Positions 1 to 9,365 are shown, counted from the stretch's first letter. The stretch: DNA of 13,509 nt from Deltaproteobacteria bacterium (GCA_026129095.1 JAHCIT010000021.1:1-13509), one strand, 5' to 3'. Notes: generated by a model not told the origin, from the sequence alone. A program made the numbers and translations.

Positions 1-89
1 TTCGGGCGGTTTCAGCCGGAACCGGCCGTAATGGACCCATTCCTGCAATCTGACAGGGATACCAGGGGTTTAGTTGCCGGGGAAAGGTG
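1..89. other. Window edge, no gene recognised
   Basis: This stretch lies 3' of the minus-strand tRNA gene. I see no credible coding sequence in it. A small inverted repeat, CGGTT at 7-11 and AACCG at 20-24, could form a weak hairpin, but it has no T-run in either direction, so I do not call it a terminator. The stretch may belong to the 3' flank of a gene outside the window. Confidence 0.4.
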
Positions 90-165
<76 letters not shown>

Positions 166-172
166 GCGCGCA

Positions 173-201
173 GTGATAGCGGGGCCGGGCGGGGGCGTCA
201 A
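173..201 (-). promoter_or_regulatory. Sigma-70 promoter of tRNA-Lys
   Basis: On the minus strand there is a -35 box TTGACG (201-196), a spacer of exactly 17 bp, and a -10 box TATCAC (178-173). Predicted initiation is about 7 bp further on, at or just before the mature tRNA 5' end at 165, so the leader would be very short. The stretch between the -10 box and the start is TGCGCGC. A GC-rich discriminator of this kind is typical of stable-RNA promoters under stringent control by ppGpp; that regulatory reading is inference. Confidence 0.7.
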
Positions 202-334
202 CAGCGGGCAGGGCGGAAAAACGGGATGCGTTCCGGCCCTGCGGATGGGGGCCGTTCTGACCAGTCTCCCCCTCCGGATACCGTCCGTGTTAGGCTGGGA
301 ACCAGCATCCATTCAGCCAGTTAGGGGAGCCGCC

Positions 335-1654
335 GTGCAGATTGCAGCGCCGGGGGCCGGATCGGTCCGGTTCGAGGAGGAGAAAAAGCGCCTCATCTGG
401 GGAACGCGGTACGTCGACACCTGCGTGATGATGATGGGGGTGATGTTCTTCCCCCTGTGGTGGCTGGAAGTGGTGGACACGACCCTCGGGATCGCGGGGG
501 CCGGGGTTGTGGTCGCCGTCCTCACCATGGGCATCATCGCCCGGTATATCTACGCCAATGCGCCGGACCCCCTTTCGATGTATGCCGTCGTGAACTTCGG
601 CATGGTCATCATCATCGGCCTGATTGCCGTGCTGGTCCATTTCAGCGGCGGCATCTGGAGCTTCATGGTTGGCTCGTATTTCCTCGTGGCAGTGGGCTGC
701 AGCGTGTTCGTCAGTTTCCGGAACGCCATTTTCCTGAACGCTTTCAGTGCGCTCAGTTTCTATGGCGTGTGCATGCTGGAAATCTACGGGGTTCTGCCCC
801 GGCACAGTTTCGCGACCTCGCCGTTCGAGGGGATGCAGGCCAATGCGCGGTTCGCCGGGGCATATGCCTTTTCGCTGTTCCCGTTCCTGACCCTGGTGTC
901 GTATGCGAGCTGGTTCTTCGCCCAGCGGCTCCGCTCTGCCGAGGACCGGCTGGACGCCGAGCAGCAGGAGCGGCTTGCGGAGATTGGCATGTTTTCCAGC
1001 GTGATCGCCCATGAGTTCAAGAACCCGCTCGGGGTCATCAAGGGAGCGGTGGAAGTGGTCATGGATGACAGCGATCCGGCCACCCGGACGGAAATGCTGG
1101 GGCATGTCCGGCAGGAGGTGATCCGGCTCGACCGGATGGTACGTACGCTGCTCGACTATTCGAAGCCCCAGAAACTTGAGCTGGAGCCGGTAACGGTAGG
1201 CGATGTGATCGACGAGGTGCTGGTGTTTTTCGATCCTCCGCGGGAGAAAAAGGTCCAGATCCGGTTCCACTCGGCCGATGCCGGCCCGCACAGGGTCCGT
1301 GCCGACGTGGAAAAGCTGAAGCAGGTGCTTCTCAACCTGCTGTCCAATGCCGTCGAGGCGGCCCCGCCGGAGAGCAGTGTCCAGTTCATCCTTCGCCGGG
1401 ACCGGGAGACGGCCGCCATTGATGTGATCGACCAAGGGGCTGGTATCCCCGAGGATGTGCAGGCGAAGCTGTTCCAGCCTTTTCATACGACCAAGGCGAA
1501 GGGCACGGGGCTGGGGCTTGCCATCTCCCGGCGTATTGTGGAAGCACATGGAGGAACCCTGACCTTCGTGACCCGGCCGGGAGAGGGGACCACCTTCACG
1601 GTCCGGCTCCCGGCCGAAGACCCGGCAGTCCCCTCCGGCAAGGAGTCCCGGTGA
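335..1654 (+). CDS. Membrane sensor histidine kinase, partner of the downstream NtrC-type regulator
   Basis: This 439-residue kinase has about six hydrophobic helices in its N-terminal half (roughly residues 25-44, 52-72, 83-103, 108-126, 130-150 and 172-196). A cytoplasmic linker and a complete kinase core follow. The H-box is AHEFKNPL with His226 as phosphoacceptor. The N-box LLSNAVEA contains Asn338, the G1 box is DQGAG from Asp366, and the G2 box GTGLGLA starts at Gly390. There is no PAS or HAMP domain, so the signal is probably sensed in or near the membrane. The frame is open from 173, but that start would overlap the tRNA promoter. The GTG at 335 has AGGGGAG at 323-329 with 5-nt spacing, and I chose it. 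The stop overlaps the regulator start (GTGA), so the two are translationally coupled. The H-box style is that of kinases paired with sigma-54 activators. The signal cannot be read from sequence. Confidence 0.93.
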   Translation: MQIAAPGAGSVRFEEEKKRLIWGTRYVDTCVMMMGVMFFPLWWLEVVDTTLGIAGAGVVVAVLTMGIIARYIYANAPDPLSMYAVVNFGMVIIIGLIAVLVHFSGGIWSFMVGSYFLVAVGCSVFVSFRNAIFLNAFSALSFYGVCMLEIYGVLPRHSFATSPFEGMQANARFAGAYAFSLFPFLTLVSYASWFFAQRLRSAEDRLDAEQQERLAEIGMFSSVIAHEFKNPLGVIKGAVEVVMDDSDPATRTEMLGHVRQEVIRLDRMVRTLLDYSKPQKLELEPVTVGDVIDEVLVFFDPPREKKVQIRFHSADAGPHRVRADVEKLKQVLLNLLSNAVEAAPPESSVQFILRRDRETAAIDVIDQGAGIPEDVQAKLFQPFHTTKAKGTGLGLAISRRIVEAHGGTLTFVTRPGEGTTFTVRLPAEDPAVPSGKESR

Positions 1655-3021
1655 GCCAGCGACGGATACTCATAGTGGACGACGAGGAACGGCTCCGGTC
1701 GGTGCTGGAGAAGATACTCGCCCGTCTCAATGTCACCTGCCTGCATGCGGAATCGGGCGAGGATGCGCTGAAGGTTCTGGAAGGACGGCAGGTGGACCTG
1801 ATCCTGACCGACCTCATCATGCCCGGCATGGGCGGGGTGGAACTGCTCCGCAGGCTCCGGCAGCAGGGGAACGAAAGCCCGGTCATCATCATCACGGCGC
1901 ACGGATCGATCGAGTCGGCCGTGCAGGCGGTGAAGGAGGGCGCGTCCGACTACATCGAAAAGCCGTTCGATAAGGAGAAGATCGCGCTCAGTGTCGAGAA
2001 AGCCCTGCAGTTCGGCGAACTGCTGAGCGACTTCCGGGCGCTCCGCGACGAGGTGCGGGAGCGGTTCGACTTCAGCAATATCGTGACCCGGTCGGAGAAG
2101 ATGCTCGCCACGCTGAAACTGGCTTCCAAGGTGGCGGGCGAAAGCCAGACGACGGTGCTGATCACAGGCGAGTCGGGAACCGGGAAAGAGCTGATGGCGC
2201 GGGCTATCCACTACAACTCCGACCGCCGCCAGAAACGGTTTGTCGCAGTCAACTGCACGGCCATTCCCGACACGCTGCTGGAAAGCGAGCTGTTCGGCTA
2301 CGAAAAGGGCGCCTTCACCGGCGCCGACAGGACCAAGCCGGGCCTGCTGGAGCAGGCGGGTGGCGGGACGCTGTTTCTGGACGAAATCGGCGACATGTCG
2401 CTCCCGGTGCAGGCCAAGATGCTTCGTGTGCTCCAGGAACGTGAATTTACTCCCGTGGGCAGCCGGGAAGTCATGCCATTTACGGGCCGGATCGTTTGCG
2501 CCACGAACCGGAATCTTGAGCAGATGGTCTCGCAGGGGGAGTTCCGCGAAGACCTGTTTTACCGGATCAACGTCTTCCCGGTTCACATTCCGCCGCTTCG
2601 GGAGCGGAAAGAGGACGTGATCCTGCTGGGCGAGTTCTTCCTGAAAAAGTTCGCTTCCGAGATGGGCAAGCCCCTGCGGGGGTTTACACCGGAGGCCGCG
2701 AGGGATTTGGAAGAACACCCCTGGAAAGGGAACGTGCGCGAGCTGGGCAACCTGCTGGAACGGGCCGTGATCCTGGCCGAGGGACTCAATGTGACGGCGC
2801 GGGATCTCAACCTGCGGGGGGCGGCCGAAGCCGTATCGACCCCGGTCCCGGCCGGTTTCAGCCTGCCCGTGGGCGGCCTCAACCTGGAAGAGCTGGAACG
2901 GACCCTCGTTGAGCAGGCGATCCAGCAGGCCCGGTTCAACAAGACCCGCGCAGCGCAACTGCTGGGGCTCACCCGGGCGCAGCTCCGGAGCCGTCTCGAG
3001 AAGTTCGGAATCGAAGGCTGA
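1651..3021 (+). CDS. Sigma-54-dependent response regulator, NtrC family
   Basis: This 456-residue protein has the three-domain NtrC architecture. The receiver (about 1-120) has the acidic pair D10-D11, phosphoacceptor Asp54, Thr82 and Lys104, all intact. The AAA+ domain (about 140-380) has Walker A GESGTGKE at 173-180, the sigma-54-contacting loop GAFTGA at 220-225, and Walker B with D244-E245. The C-terminal Fis-type helix-turn-helix is at about 410-456. It starts at GTG 1651, preceded by AAGGAG at 1640-1645 with 5-nt spacing, and overlaps the kinase stop by 4 bp. Phosphorylation by the upstream kinase should permit oligomerisation and ATP-driven opening of sigma-54 promoters. The nearest such promoter, at 3231, lies just downstream in front of the phosphatase gene, which is the likely target. 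I cannot assign it to a specific named regulator such as AtoC or ZraR. Confidence 0.96.
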   Translation: MSQRRILIVDDEERLRSVLEKILARLNVTCLHAESGEDALKVLEGRQVDLILTDLIMPGMGGVELLRRLRQQGNESPVIIITAHGSIESAVQAVKEGASDYIEKPFDKEKIALSVEKALQFGELLSDFRALRDEVRERFDFSNIVTRSEKMLATLKLASKVAGESQTTVLITGESGTGKELMARAIHYNSDRRQKRFVAVNCTAIPDTLLESELFGYEKGAFTGADRTKPGLLEQAGGGTLFLDEIGDMSLPVQAKMLRVLQEREFTPVGSREVMPFTGRIVCATNRNLEQMVSQGEFREDLFYRINVFPVHIPPLRERKEDVILLGEFFLKKFASEMGKPLRGFTPEAARDLEEHPWKGNVRELGNLLERAVILAEGLNVTARDLNLRGAAEAVSTPVPAGFSLPVGGLNLEELERTLVEQAIQQARFNKTRAAQLLGLTRAQLRSRLEKFGIEG

Positions 3022-3061
3022 AATACCCTCCCGGCGACGTATGGAAACCTCCAAAGTGGCT

Positions 3062-3093
3062 GGAAATCGCCATTTCCCTGTAACTGGCTGTAA
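3062..3093. promoter_or_regulatory. Inverted repeat plus 10-bp-spaced direct repeat, possible regulator site
   Basis: A perfect inverted repeat GGAAAT-CGCC-ATTTCC (3062-3077) is followed immediately by two CTGTAA copies (3078-3083 and 3088-3093), 10 bp apart and so on the same helical face. No T-run follows the hairpin, so it does not look like an intrinsic terminator. Its place between the regulator gene and the sigma-54 promoter makes it a candidate protein-binding site; this is inference. Confidence 0.3.
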
Positions 3094-3129
3094 TCACAAG
3101 GAAAACAGATTGGCGGCGGCCGGCTTCTC

Positions 3130-3158
3130 CGGGGTTCACCCCGATTATGGTTGTATTT
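3130..3158 (+). terminator. Weak terminator-like hairpin after the two-component operon
   Basis: The stem is CGGGG-TTCA-CCCCG (3130-3143), followed by a T-rich but interrupted stretch, ATTATGGTTGTATTT. The stem is only 5 bp and the T-run is broken, so it may only partly separate the kinase/regulator transcript from the phosphatase gene. It is the best terminator-like structure downstream of the regulator. Confidence 0.35.
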
Positions 3159-3163
3159 CGCCA

Positions 3164-3188
3164 ACATGGTTAACCTAGGTCGGTTATG
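3164..3188. promoter_or_regulatory. Palindromic candidate enhancer (UAS) for the NtrC-type regulator
   Basis: Overlapping dyads lie here: GGTTAACC (3168-3175), ACCTAGGT (3173-3180) and the wider TAACC-N6-GGTTA (3171-3186). The centre is about 55 bp upstream of the -24 element, roughly 80 bp upstream of the predicted transcription start. This is a plausible but short distance for a sigma-54 activator binding as a dimer. Binding by the adjacent regulator is inferred from position and symmetry only. Confidence 0.4.
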
Positions 3189-3230
3189 GGAAACATGAGT
3201 TGTTTTAGCAGGTTACACGGGATTTTACTG

Positions 3231-3248
3231 CTGGCATGAGGATTGCTT
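3231..3248 (+). promoter_or_regulatory. Sigma-54 (-24/-12) promoter of the phosphatase gene
   Basis: The sequence CTGGCATGAGGATTGCTT matches the consensus YTGGCACGRNNNTTGCW at every defined position except one (T for C in CAC). The invariant GG is at 3233-3234 and the invariant GC at 3245-3246, separated by exactly 10 bp. Transcription should begin about 12 bp after the GC, near 3258. That leaves a leader of about 55 nt before the phosphatase ATG at 3313, which has a good ribosome binding site. The gene for an NtrC-type activator ends about 210 bp upstream. Confidence 0.85.
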
Positions 3249-3312
3249 CATGGAGGCCAAACCAAGGTCACTCTGGTGCCTGTTTACTAAGGAAGATCAA
3301 GAGGAGTCAGTC

Positions 3313-4539
3313 ATGAAGGTCCACACGATCCGTTATCTCGTTATCCTGGCTGCGGTGCTTCTGGCCCCGCGCTTTGCGCTGGCCGGCGGCAGCAGCCCGC
3401 CGCCCATTACCCTGCGGGTTCACCCGGTGGTGATGAACGCCACGACCACCAGCGTTGATGTCATGTGGGAGAGCTCGGAAGCCGCTGCCGGCAAGATCCG
3501 GATCGGCACGCAGGCCAACCTCTCGGGAGCCTCGCTGCTCACCGATTCCCGTACGATCAGGATCCACAAGGTCAAGATCAACGGTCTCCAGCAGAACAAG
3601 AAATACTACTACCGGATCGAACTCGCCGACCAGATGAGCCCGATCAACTCGTTCACGACCGCTCCTTCCAGCACGAGCGAGCCATTCCGTCTCGTCATGC
3701 TCGGCGACACCCGCCGTGGGTACGGACCGGAAGCGTGGTTCCTTGAGGCCGGCGAGGACGACGATCACCGCGCCGTCTCGCGTGCCGCTCTCAACACCGC
3801 GCCCGACGTTTACCTGAACTCCGGCGACTTCGGCATGCTGGGCCAGGACGAGGGCGACGTGATCAACTTCTTCAAGCAGGAGAAGGAACTGCTCGGCAAC
3901 TCGGCGTTCTACCCGGTTTACGGTAACCACGACTTTGCCTGGTTCTTCGGTCTTGCTGACGCGAGCCTGGGCCTCGGCAATACCCTCTACGATTCCTACT
4001 TCATGGTTCCGGGGAACGGCGATTTCGACTACTACTCGTTCAATTACGCGAATGTGCACTTCCTCGTGATCAACTCGAACGGCTGCAACTCGTCGGGCAC
4101 CTGCCCAAGCACGTTCGCTCCGGGGACCGCGCAGTACGCCTTCATCCAGTCGGATCTGGCCGCTGCGAAGAACAACCCGGCGATCAAGCACATCGTCGTC
4201 AGCCACCACCAGCCGGCGGTGGGCGATGGAGGCGTGGACAGCGGCTTCAACGCCCTGTTCCCGCTCTACCAGCAGTACGGTGTGAAGACGGTCGTCACCG
4301 GTCATGTTCACAACTACGAGCGTGCGGTCAAGGACGGCATCACCTACCTCGTGACCGGTGGCGGCGGCTCACCCCTGTCCGGCACGAACTCCAGCTCCTA
4401 CACCCAGCGGATCGCCAAGGAGCTGAACTTCGTGGTGGCCGACTTCACGGCGACCGGCGCCAGCTTCAAGGCCTACGGTGTGGTGGGCGACGACAACACC
4501 GCCACCTGGCTGCTCGACAGCTGGAACATGACCTATTGA
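3313..4539 (+). CDS. Secreted purple-acid-phosphatase-like metallophosphoesterase
   Basis: This is a 408-residue exported metal-dependent phosphoesterase. It has a classical signal peptide with predicted cleavage after the AXA motif ending at Ala24. A fibronectin-III-like PAP N-terminal domain (about 30-115) ends in SFTTAP. The calcineurin-like catalytic domain has five metal-binding blocks: GDTR with Asp132, SGDFG with Asp172, GNHD with Asn205-His206, SHHQP with His298-His299, and GHVHNYER with His331 and His333. The last block is strongly PAP-like. However, the tyrosine that binds Fe(III) in true PAPs (GDxxY) is Met175 here, so a non-purple dimetal centre is likely. The only cysteines, Cys258 and Cys264, may form a disulfide after export. 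I chose ATG 3313 because GAGGAG (3301-3306) precedes it. The in-frame ATG at 3250 lies upstream of the predicted transcript start. CGT is unusually frequent among arginine codons, suggesting high expression. The substrate is unknown; a phosphomonoester is likely. Confidence 0.92.
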   Translation: MKVHTIRYLVILAAVLLAPRFALAGGSSPPPITLRVHPVVMNATTTSVDVMWESSEAAAGKIRIGTQANLSGASLLTDSRTIRIHKVKINGLQQNKKYYYRIELADQMSPINSFTTAPSSTSEPFRLVMLGDTRRGYGPEAWFLEAGEDDDHRAVSRAALNTAPDVYLNSGDFGMLGQDEGDVINFFKQEKELLGNSAFYPVYGNHDFAWFFGLADASLGLGNTLYDSYFMVPGNGDFDYYSFNYANVHFLVINSNGCNSSGTCPSTFAPGTAQYAFIQSDLAAAKNNPAIKHIVVSHHQPAVGDGGVDSGFNALFPLYQQYGVKTVVTGHVHNYERAVKDGITYLVTGGGGSPLSGTNSSSYTQRIAKELNFVVADFTATGASFKAYGVVGDDNTATWLLDSWNMTY

Positions 4540-4551
4540 TGTGAGGATGGC

Positions 4552-4572
4552 GCGCGGCTGACTCCTCCGCGC
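4552..4572 (+). other. Hairpin just after the phosphatase stop codon
   Basis: The sequence GCGCGG at 4552-4557 pairs with CCGCGC at 4567-4572 across a 9-nt loop, 12 bp after the stop codon. No T-run follows. With the intrinsic terminator directly downstream it makes a tandem structure that could protect the mRNA 3' end. Confidence 0.4.
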
Positions 4573-4586
4573 CACGCACACGCAGA

Positions 4587-4625
4587 TCCGGCCCGCCCCT
4601 TCAATGAGGCGGGCCGGACTGTTTT
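4587..4625 (+). terminator. Strong intrinsic terminator of the phosphatase gene
   Basis: A perfect 11-bp GC-rich stem, TCCGGCCCGCC (4587-4597) with GGCGGGCCGGA (4608-4618), encloses a 10-nt loop. It is followed by CTGTTTT (4619-4625). This is the clearest terminator in the window. It isolates the phosphatase transcription unit from leuS. Confidence 0.92.
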
Positions 4626-4677
4626 GGGGGAAGCGGAATATCCCGCCGGACTTGCGCCCGCCCGCTCAGCCGCGTTA

Positions 4678-4712
4678 GGGATTGCATCCCGCGGAAGGCG
4701 GGATTGCATCCC
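4678..4712 (+). promoter_or_regulatory. Duplicated palindrome with alternative hairpins in the leuS leader
   Basis: The 13-mer GGGATTGCATCCC occurs twice, at 4678-4690 and 4700-4712, with a 22-bp period. The second copy abuts the leuS ATG. Each copy can fold alone (GGGAT/ATCCC, TGC loop). Alternatively, the 3' half of copy 1 can pair with the 5' half of copy 2 as a 7-bp stem, ATCCCGC (4686-4692) with GCGGGAT (4698-4704). That stem leaves the Shine-Dalgarno core GGAAG (4693-4697) in its loop. The folds exclude one another, as in attenuators, but no T-box or known riboswitch motif was recognised. Confidence 0.5.
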
Positions 4713-7193
<2,481 letters not shown>

Positions 7194-7200
7194 GGGTGGC

Positions 7201-7605
7201 CTAGCCCGCCGCTTCTGAATCGCTGTCACTGTGCTCGGCGGGAGGGAGTTCGATCCTGAACGTGGGTGGCGAGACGTTCATTCCCACGGCTTCCAGAAAC
7301 TGTTCTACCCGGTGTTCAAGATTATGAGTCCGGATGCCAAGCACGGTTTCCGGGAGCCCTTCCTCCAGGTGCTCCAGTGCCTGCTGGGCTTCGTAACGTG
7401 CCTGATCGTAGTGGAGCGGATCCGCAATATCGCCGCCGTGAACCTTTGCATAGGCCCGCGTCAGGCAGGTCATCGCTTCGATCAGGTTTTCCTCTGCGCC
7501 CGACTGGGTTTCCCCTTCGAGATCGGAAAACCGGTCGAGGGCATCGTCCCAGTCTTCCCGATTGAATGCCTCGATGGCCGCCCGGAAACGCACTCTTGTA
7601 TTCAT
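7201..7605 (-). CDS. Small acidic helical protein of unknown function
   Basis: This 134-residue soluble protein has no signal peptide and no membrane segment. It is predicted mostly helical and acidic, with two or three helical hairpins in residues 1-110 and an acidic serine-rich tail (HSDSDSEAAG). The opening RAAIEAFNREDWDDAL pattern and the later EAQQALEHLEEGL resemble TPR or DUF309-type helical repeats. The HExxE-type signature of DUF309 is absent, so I leave the function open. It begins 56 bp after the FHA activator gene on the same strand and is probably co-transcribed with it. ATG 7605 is the first possible start after an in-frame stop, and its ribosome binding site is weak. Coding is supported by the filled gap between neighbours and the protein-like composition. 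Confidence 0.75.
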   Translation of the reverse strand: MNTRVRFRAAIEAFNREDWDDALDRFSDLEGETQSGAEENLIEAMTCLTRAYAKVHGGDIADPLHYDQARYEAQQALEHLEEGLPETVLGIRTHNLEHRVEQFLEAVGMNVSPPTFRIELPPAEHSDSDSEAAG

Positions 7606-7661
7606 ACGGACATGCTACCCGGAACGGAAAGCCGGTCTCCATGACATTTGGCAGAAACCAT

Positions 7662-9299
7662 TCAGTCCGTCCCATCCACCTGGATGAGCCCGTGCCGGAC
7701 CAGTTTCCCGTGCAGCGAGCCCCGGGAAATCCCGAGCGCGCGGGCGGCCTTTGCCTGCACGCCGCCCATGTCTGCCAGTACCCGGCGGAGTATTTCCCGC
7801 TCGATTTCGTCGAGGGTTTTCCCCTGGAACTCCGGGCGGCTGGCCAGATAACCGCCGCTCGCGGCCGCATCGGCGGTGCTGCCGGTGAAAACCGCATCGG
7901 GGCCTATGGCAGGACCATCGGAGATCACCGCCGCCCGCTCAACCGTATTCCTGAGTTCGCGGATATTCCCCGGCCAGTCGTGCTGGCGGAGTTTGTCCAG
8001 CGCTTCCGGGGAGAGCGACCGGCCTCCATCCAGAAACGAGGCGGCAAGGAGGGGCAGATCGCTTTTGCGCTCCCGTAGCGGTGGCATCCGGACCGGGATG
8101 ACGTTGATCCGGTGGAAAAGATCCTCGCGGAAGCACCCCTCCCGGAGCCGGGCAGTAAGGTCAGCGGATGTGGCGGCGATGATCCGCGGCGCAGCGGGGA
8201 TATCGGTAGTGGAACCAACGGGGCGGACTGTCCCGCTTTCCAGCGCACGAAGCAGCTTGACCTGGCAGTGGACAGGAAGATCGGCGATTTCGTCCAGAAA
8301 GAGCGTTCCGGCCGCGGCAGCAGCAAACAGCCCCGGATTGCGCTTGATGGCTCCCGTGAATGCTCCCGGCTCATGGCCGAACAGCTCGCTTTCGAAGAGC
8401 GCCTCCGGGATGGCTCCGCAATTGACGGCGATGAACGGCTGGCCGGCCCGCGCCGAGAGCATGTGCACCAGCCGGGCATATACCTCCTTGCCGGTGCCGG
8501 TTTCACCGAGAACAAGGACGGTGGCGTTGCTTGGGGCGATACGGGCAGCGAGACGGCGGAGCTGGACGATGGCGGGCGTTTCACCCCGCATGAGCTCTGC
8601 GCCGGCATCTTCGGTGCCGCCCATGTCGCCGGCCTGCAGTTCCTGGCGGAACAGGAACCGGAGATTGCCGATCTGGATGCGGTCGCCGTCTGCAAGCAGT
8701 GCGGCGCCGGTTTCCCGGCCGTTGATCCGGGTGCCGTTTCTTGATCCCAGATCCTCGATCCGCCAGCCGCCTGGAACCGGAACCAGCCTTGCGTGCAGGC
8801 GTGAGACGAACTCGTCAGCAAGCACAATGTCGCAATCCGGTGACTTGCCCACGGCGATAGCCCGGTCGGGGAGGGGAAACACAGCCGATACCGGTCCCCT
8901 CGCCTTCCCCAGCAGTTCGAGGCGGGCCGCCACGCAAGTGATCTGTTCTGGGGTTGCCCGGAGCAGCCGGGTGGGAAGCGCCCGGGCTACCGATGTGGGG
9001 CCAGCCGGCCCGGCCGGGGCAAGGCTGAAGATGATCCTGTAAGGGCCGATGCCGATGGAGGCGCCGTCGGCAAGCGGGGCGGCACCCTCGACGTCTGATC
9101 CGTTGAGAAGCGTTCCGTTTACGGACTGGTCAACCAGCTCGTAGCCGCTGTTTGCCGGGCGGATCCGGGCATGGATGCGGGAGATGCCGGGGGCAGGCAA
9201 AACGACGGTCGCCTCCGGTCCGCGGCCCATGATGACTTCCCCCTGGACCGGGCACTCGATGATCCGTCGTCCGCCAAGATGAATATCCAGTCGTGGCAT
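7662..9299 (-). CDS. Tandem-FHA sigma-54 activator (FHA-FHA-AAA+-Fis)
   Basis: This 545-residue transcription activator has two forkhead-associated domains in place of a receiver. FHA1 (about 1-92) has GRG at 25-27, SRIH at 40-43 and Asn61. FHA2 (about 140-220) has GK at 151-152, SRLH at 166-169 and Asn188 in GSRNGT. Both appear able to bind phosphothreonine. The AAA+ domain carries Walker A GETGTGKE at 265-272, GAFTGA at 312-317 and Walker B D336-E337. A Fis-type DNA-binding helix-turn-helix lies at about 495-545. FHA activators are known, notably in myxobacteria, as outputs of Ser/Thr kinases rather than histidine kinases; no such kinase gene lies in this window. The frame is open from 9464, but FHA1 begins at once after Met at 9299, so I use that start although no good Shine-Dalgarno precedes it. 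No sigma-54 promoter was found in the adjacent 220-bp divergent region, so the target is unknown. Confidence 0.94.
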   Translation of the reverse strand: MPRLDIHLGGRRIIECPVQGEVIMGRGPEATVVLPAPGISRIHARIRPANSGYELVDQSVNGTLLNGSDVEGAAPLADGASIGIGPYRIIFSLAPAGPAGPTSVARALPTRLLRATPEQITCVAARLELLGKARGPVSAVFPLPDRAIAVGKSPDCDIVLADEFVSRLHARLVPVPGGWRIEDLGSRNGTRINGRETGAALLADGDRIQIGNLRFLFRQELQAGDMGGTEDAGAELMRGETPAIVQLRRLAARIAPSNATVLVLGETGTGKEVYARLVHMLSARAGQPFIAVNCGAIPEALFESELFGHEPGAFTGAIKRNPGLFAAAAAGTLFLDEIADLPVHCQVKLLRALESGTVRPVGSTTDIPAAPRIIAATSADLTARLREGCFREDLFHRINVIPVRMPPLRERKSDLPLLAASFLDGGRSLSPEALDKLRQHDWPGNIRELRNTVERAAVISDGPAIGPDAVFTGSTADAAASGGYLASRPEFQGKTLDEIEREILRRVLADMGGVQAKAARALGISRGSLHGKLVRHGLIQVDGTD

Positions 9300-9365
9300 A
9301 GGCAGCGGTAGGCAGGTTATCCCAACCCGGACAGGGCGAACAGGGCAGCGTGCGGGATCTGGTAT

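Noticed and set aside
173-334. In-frame upstream extension of the histidine kinase
   Set aside because: It overlaps the tRNA promoter, encodes a low-complexity Gly/Pro stretch and lacks a good ribosome binding site; GTG 335 has one.
3078-3093. Pho box in front of the phosphatase
   Set aside because: The CTGTAA copies are 10 bp apart rather than 11, and they do not match CTGTCAT closely. Kept only as a low-interest repeat.
3250-3312. Earlier ATG for the phosphatase
   Set aside because: It sits only 4 bp after the -12 GC, upstream of the predicted transcript start, and would bury the signal peptide behind 21 extra residues.
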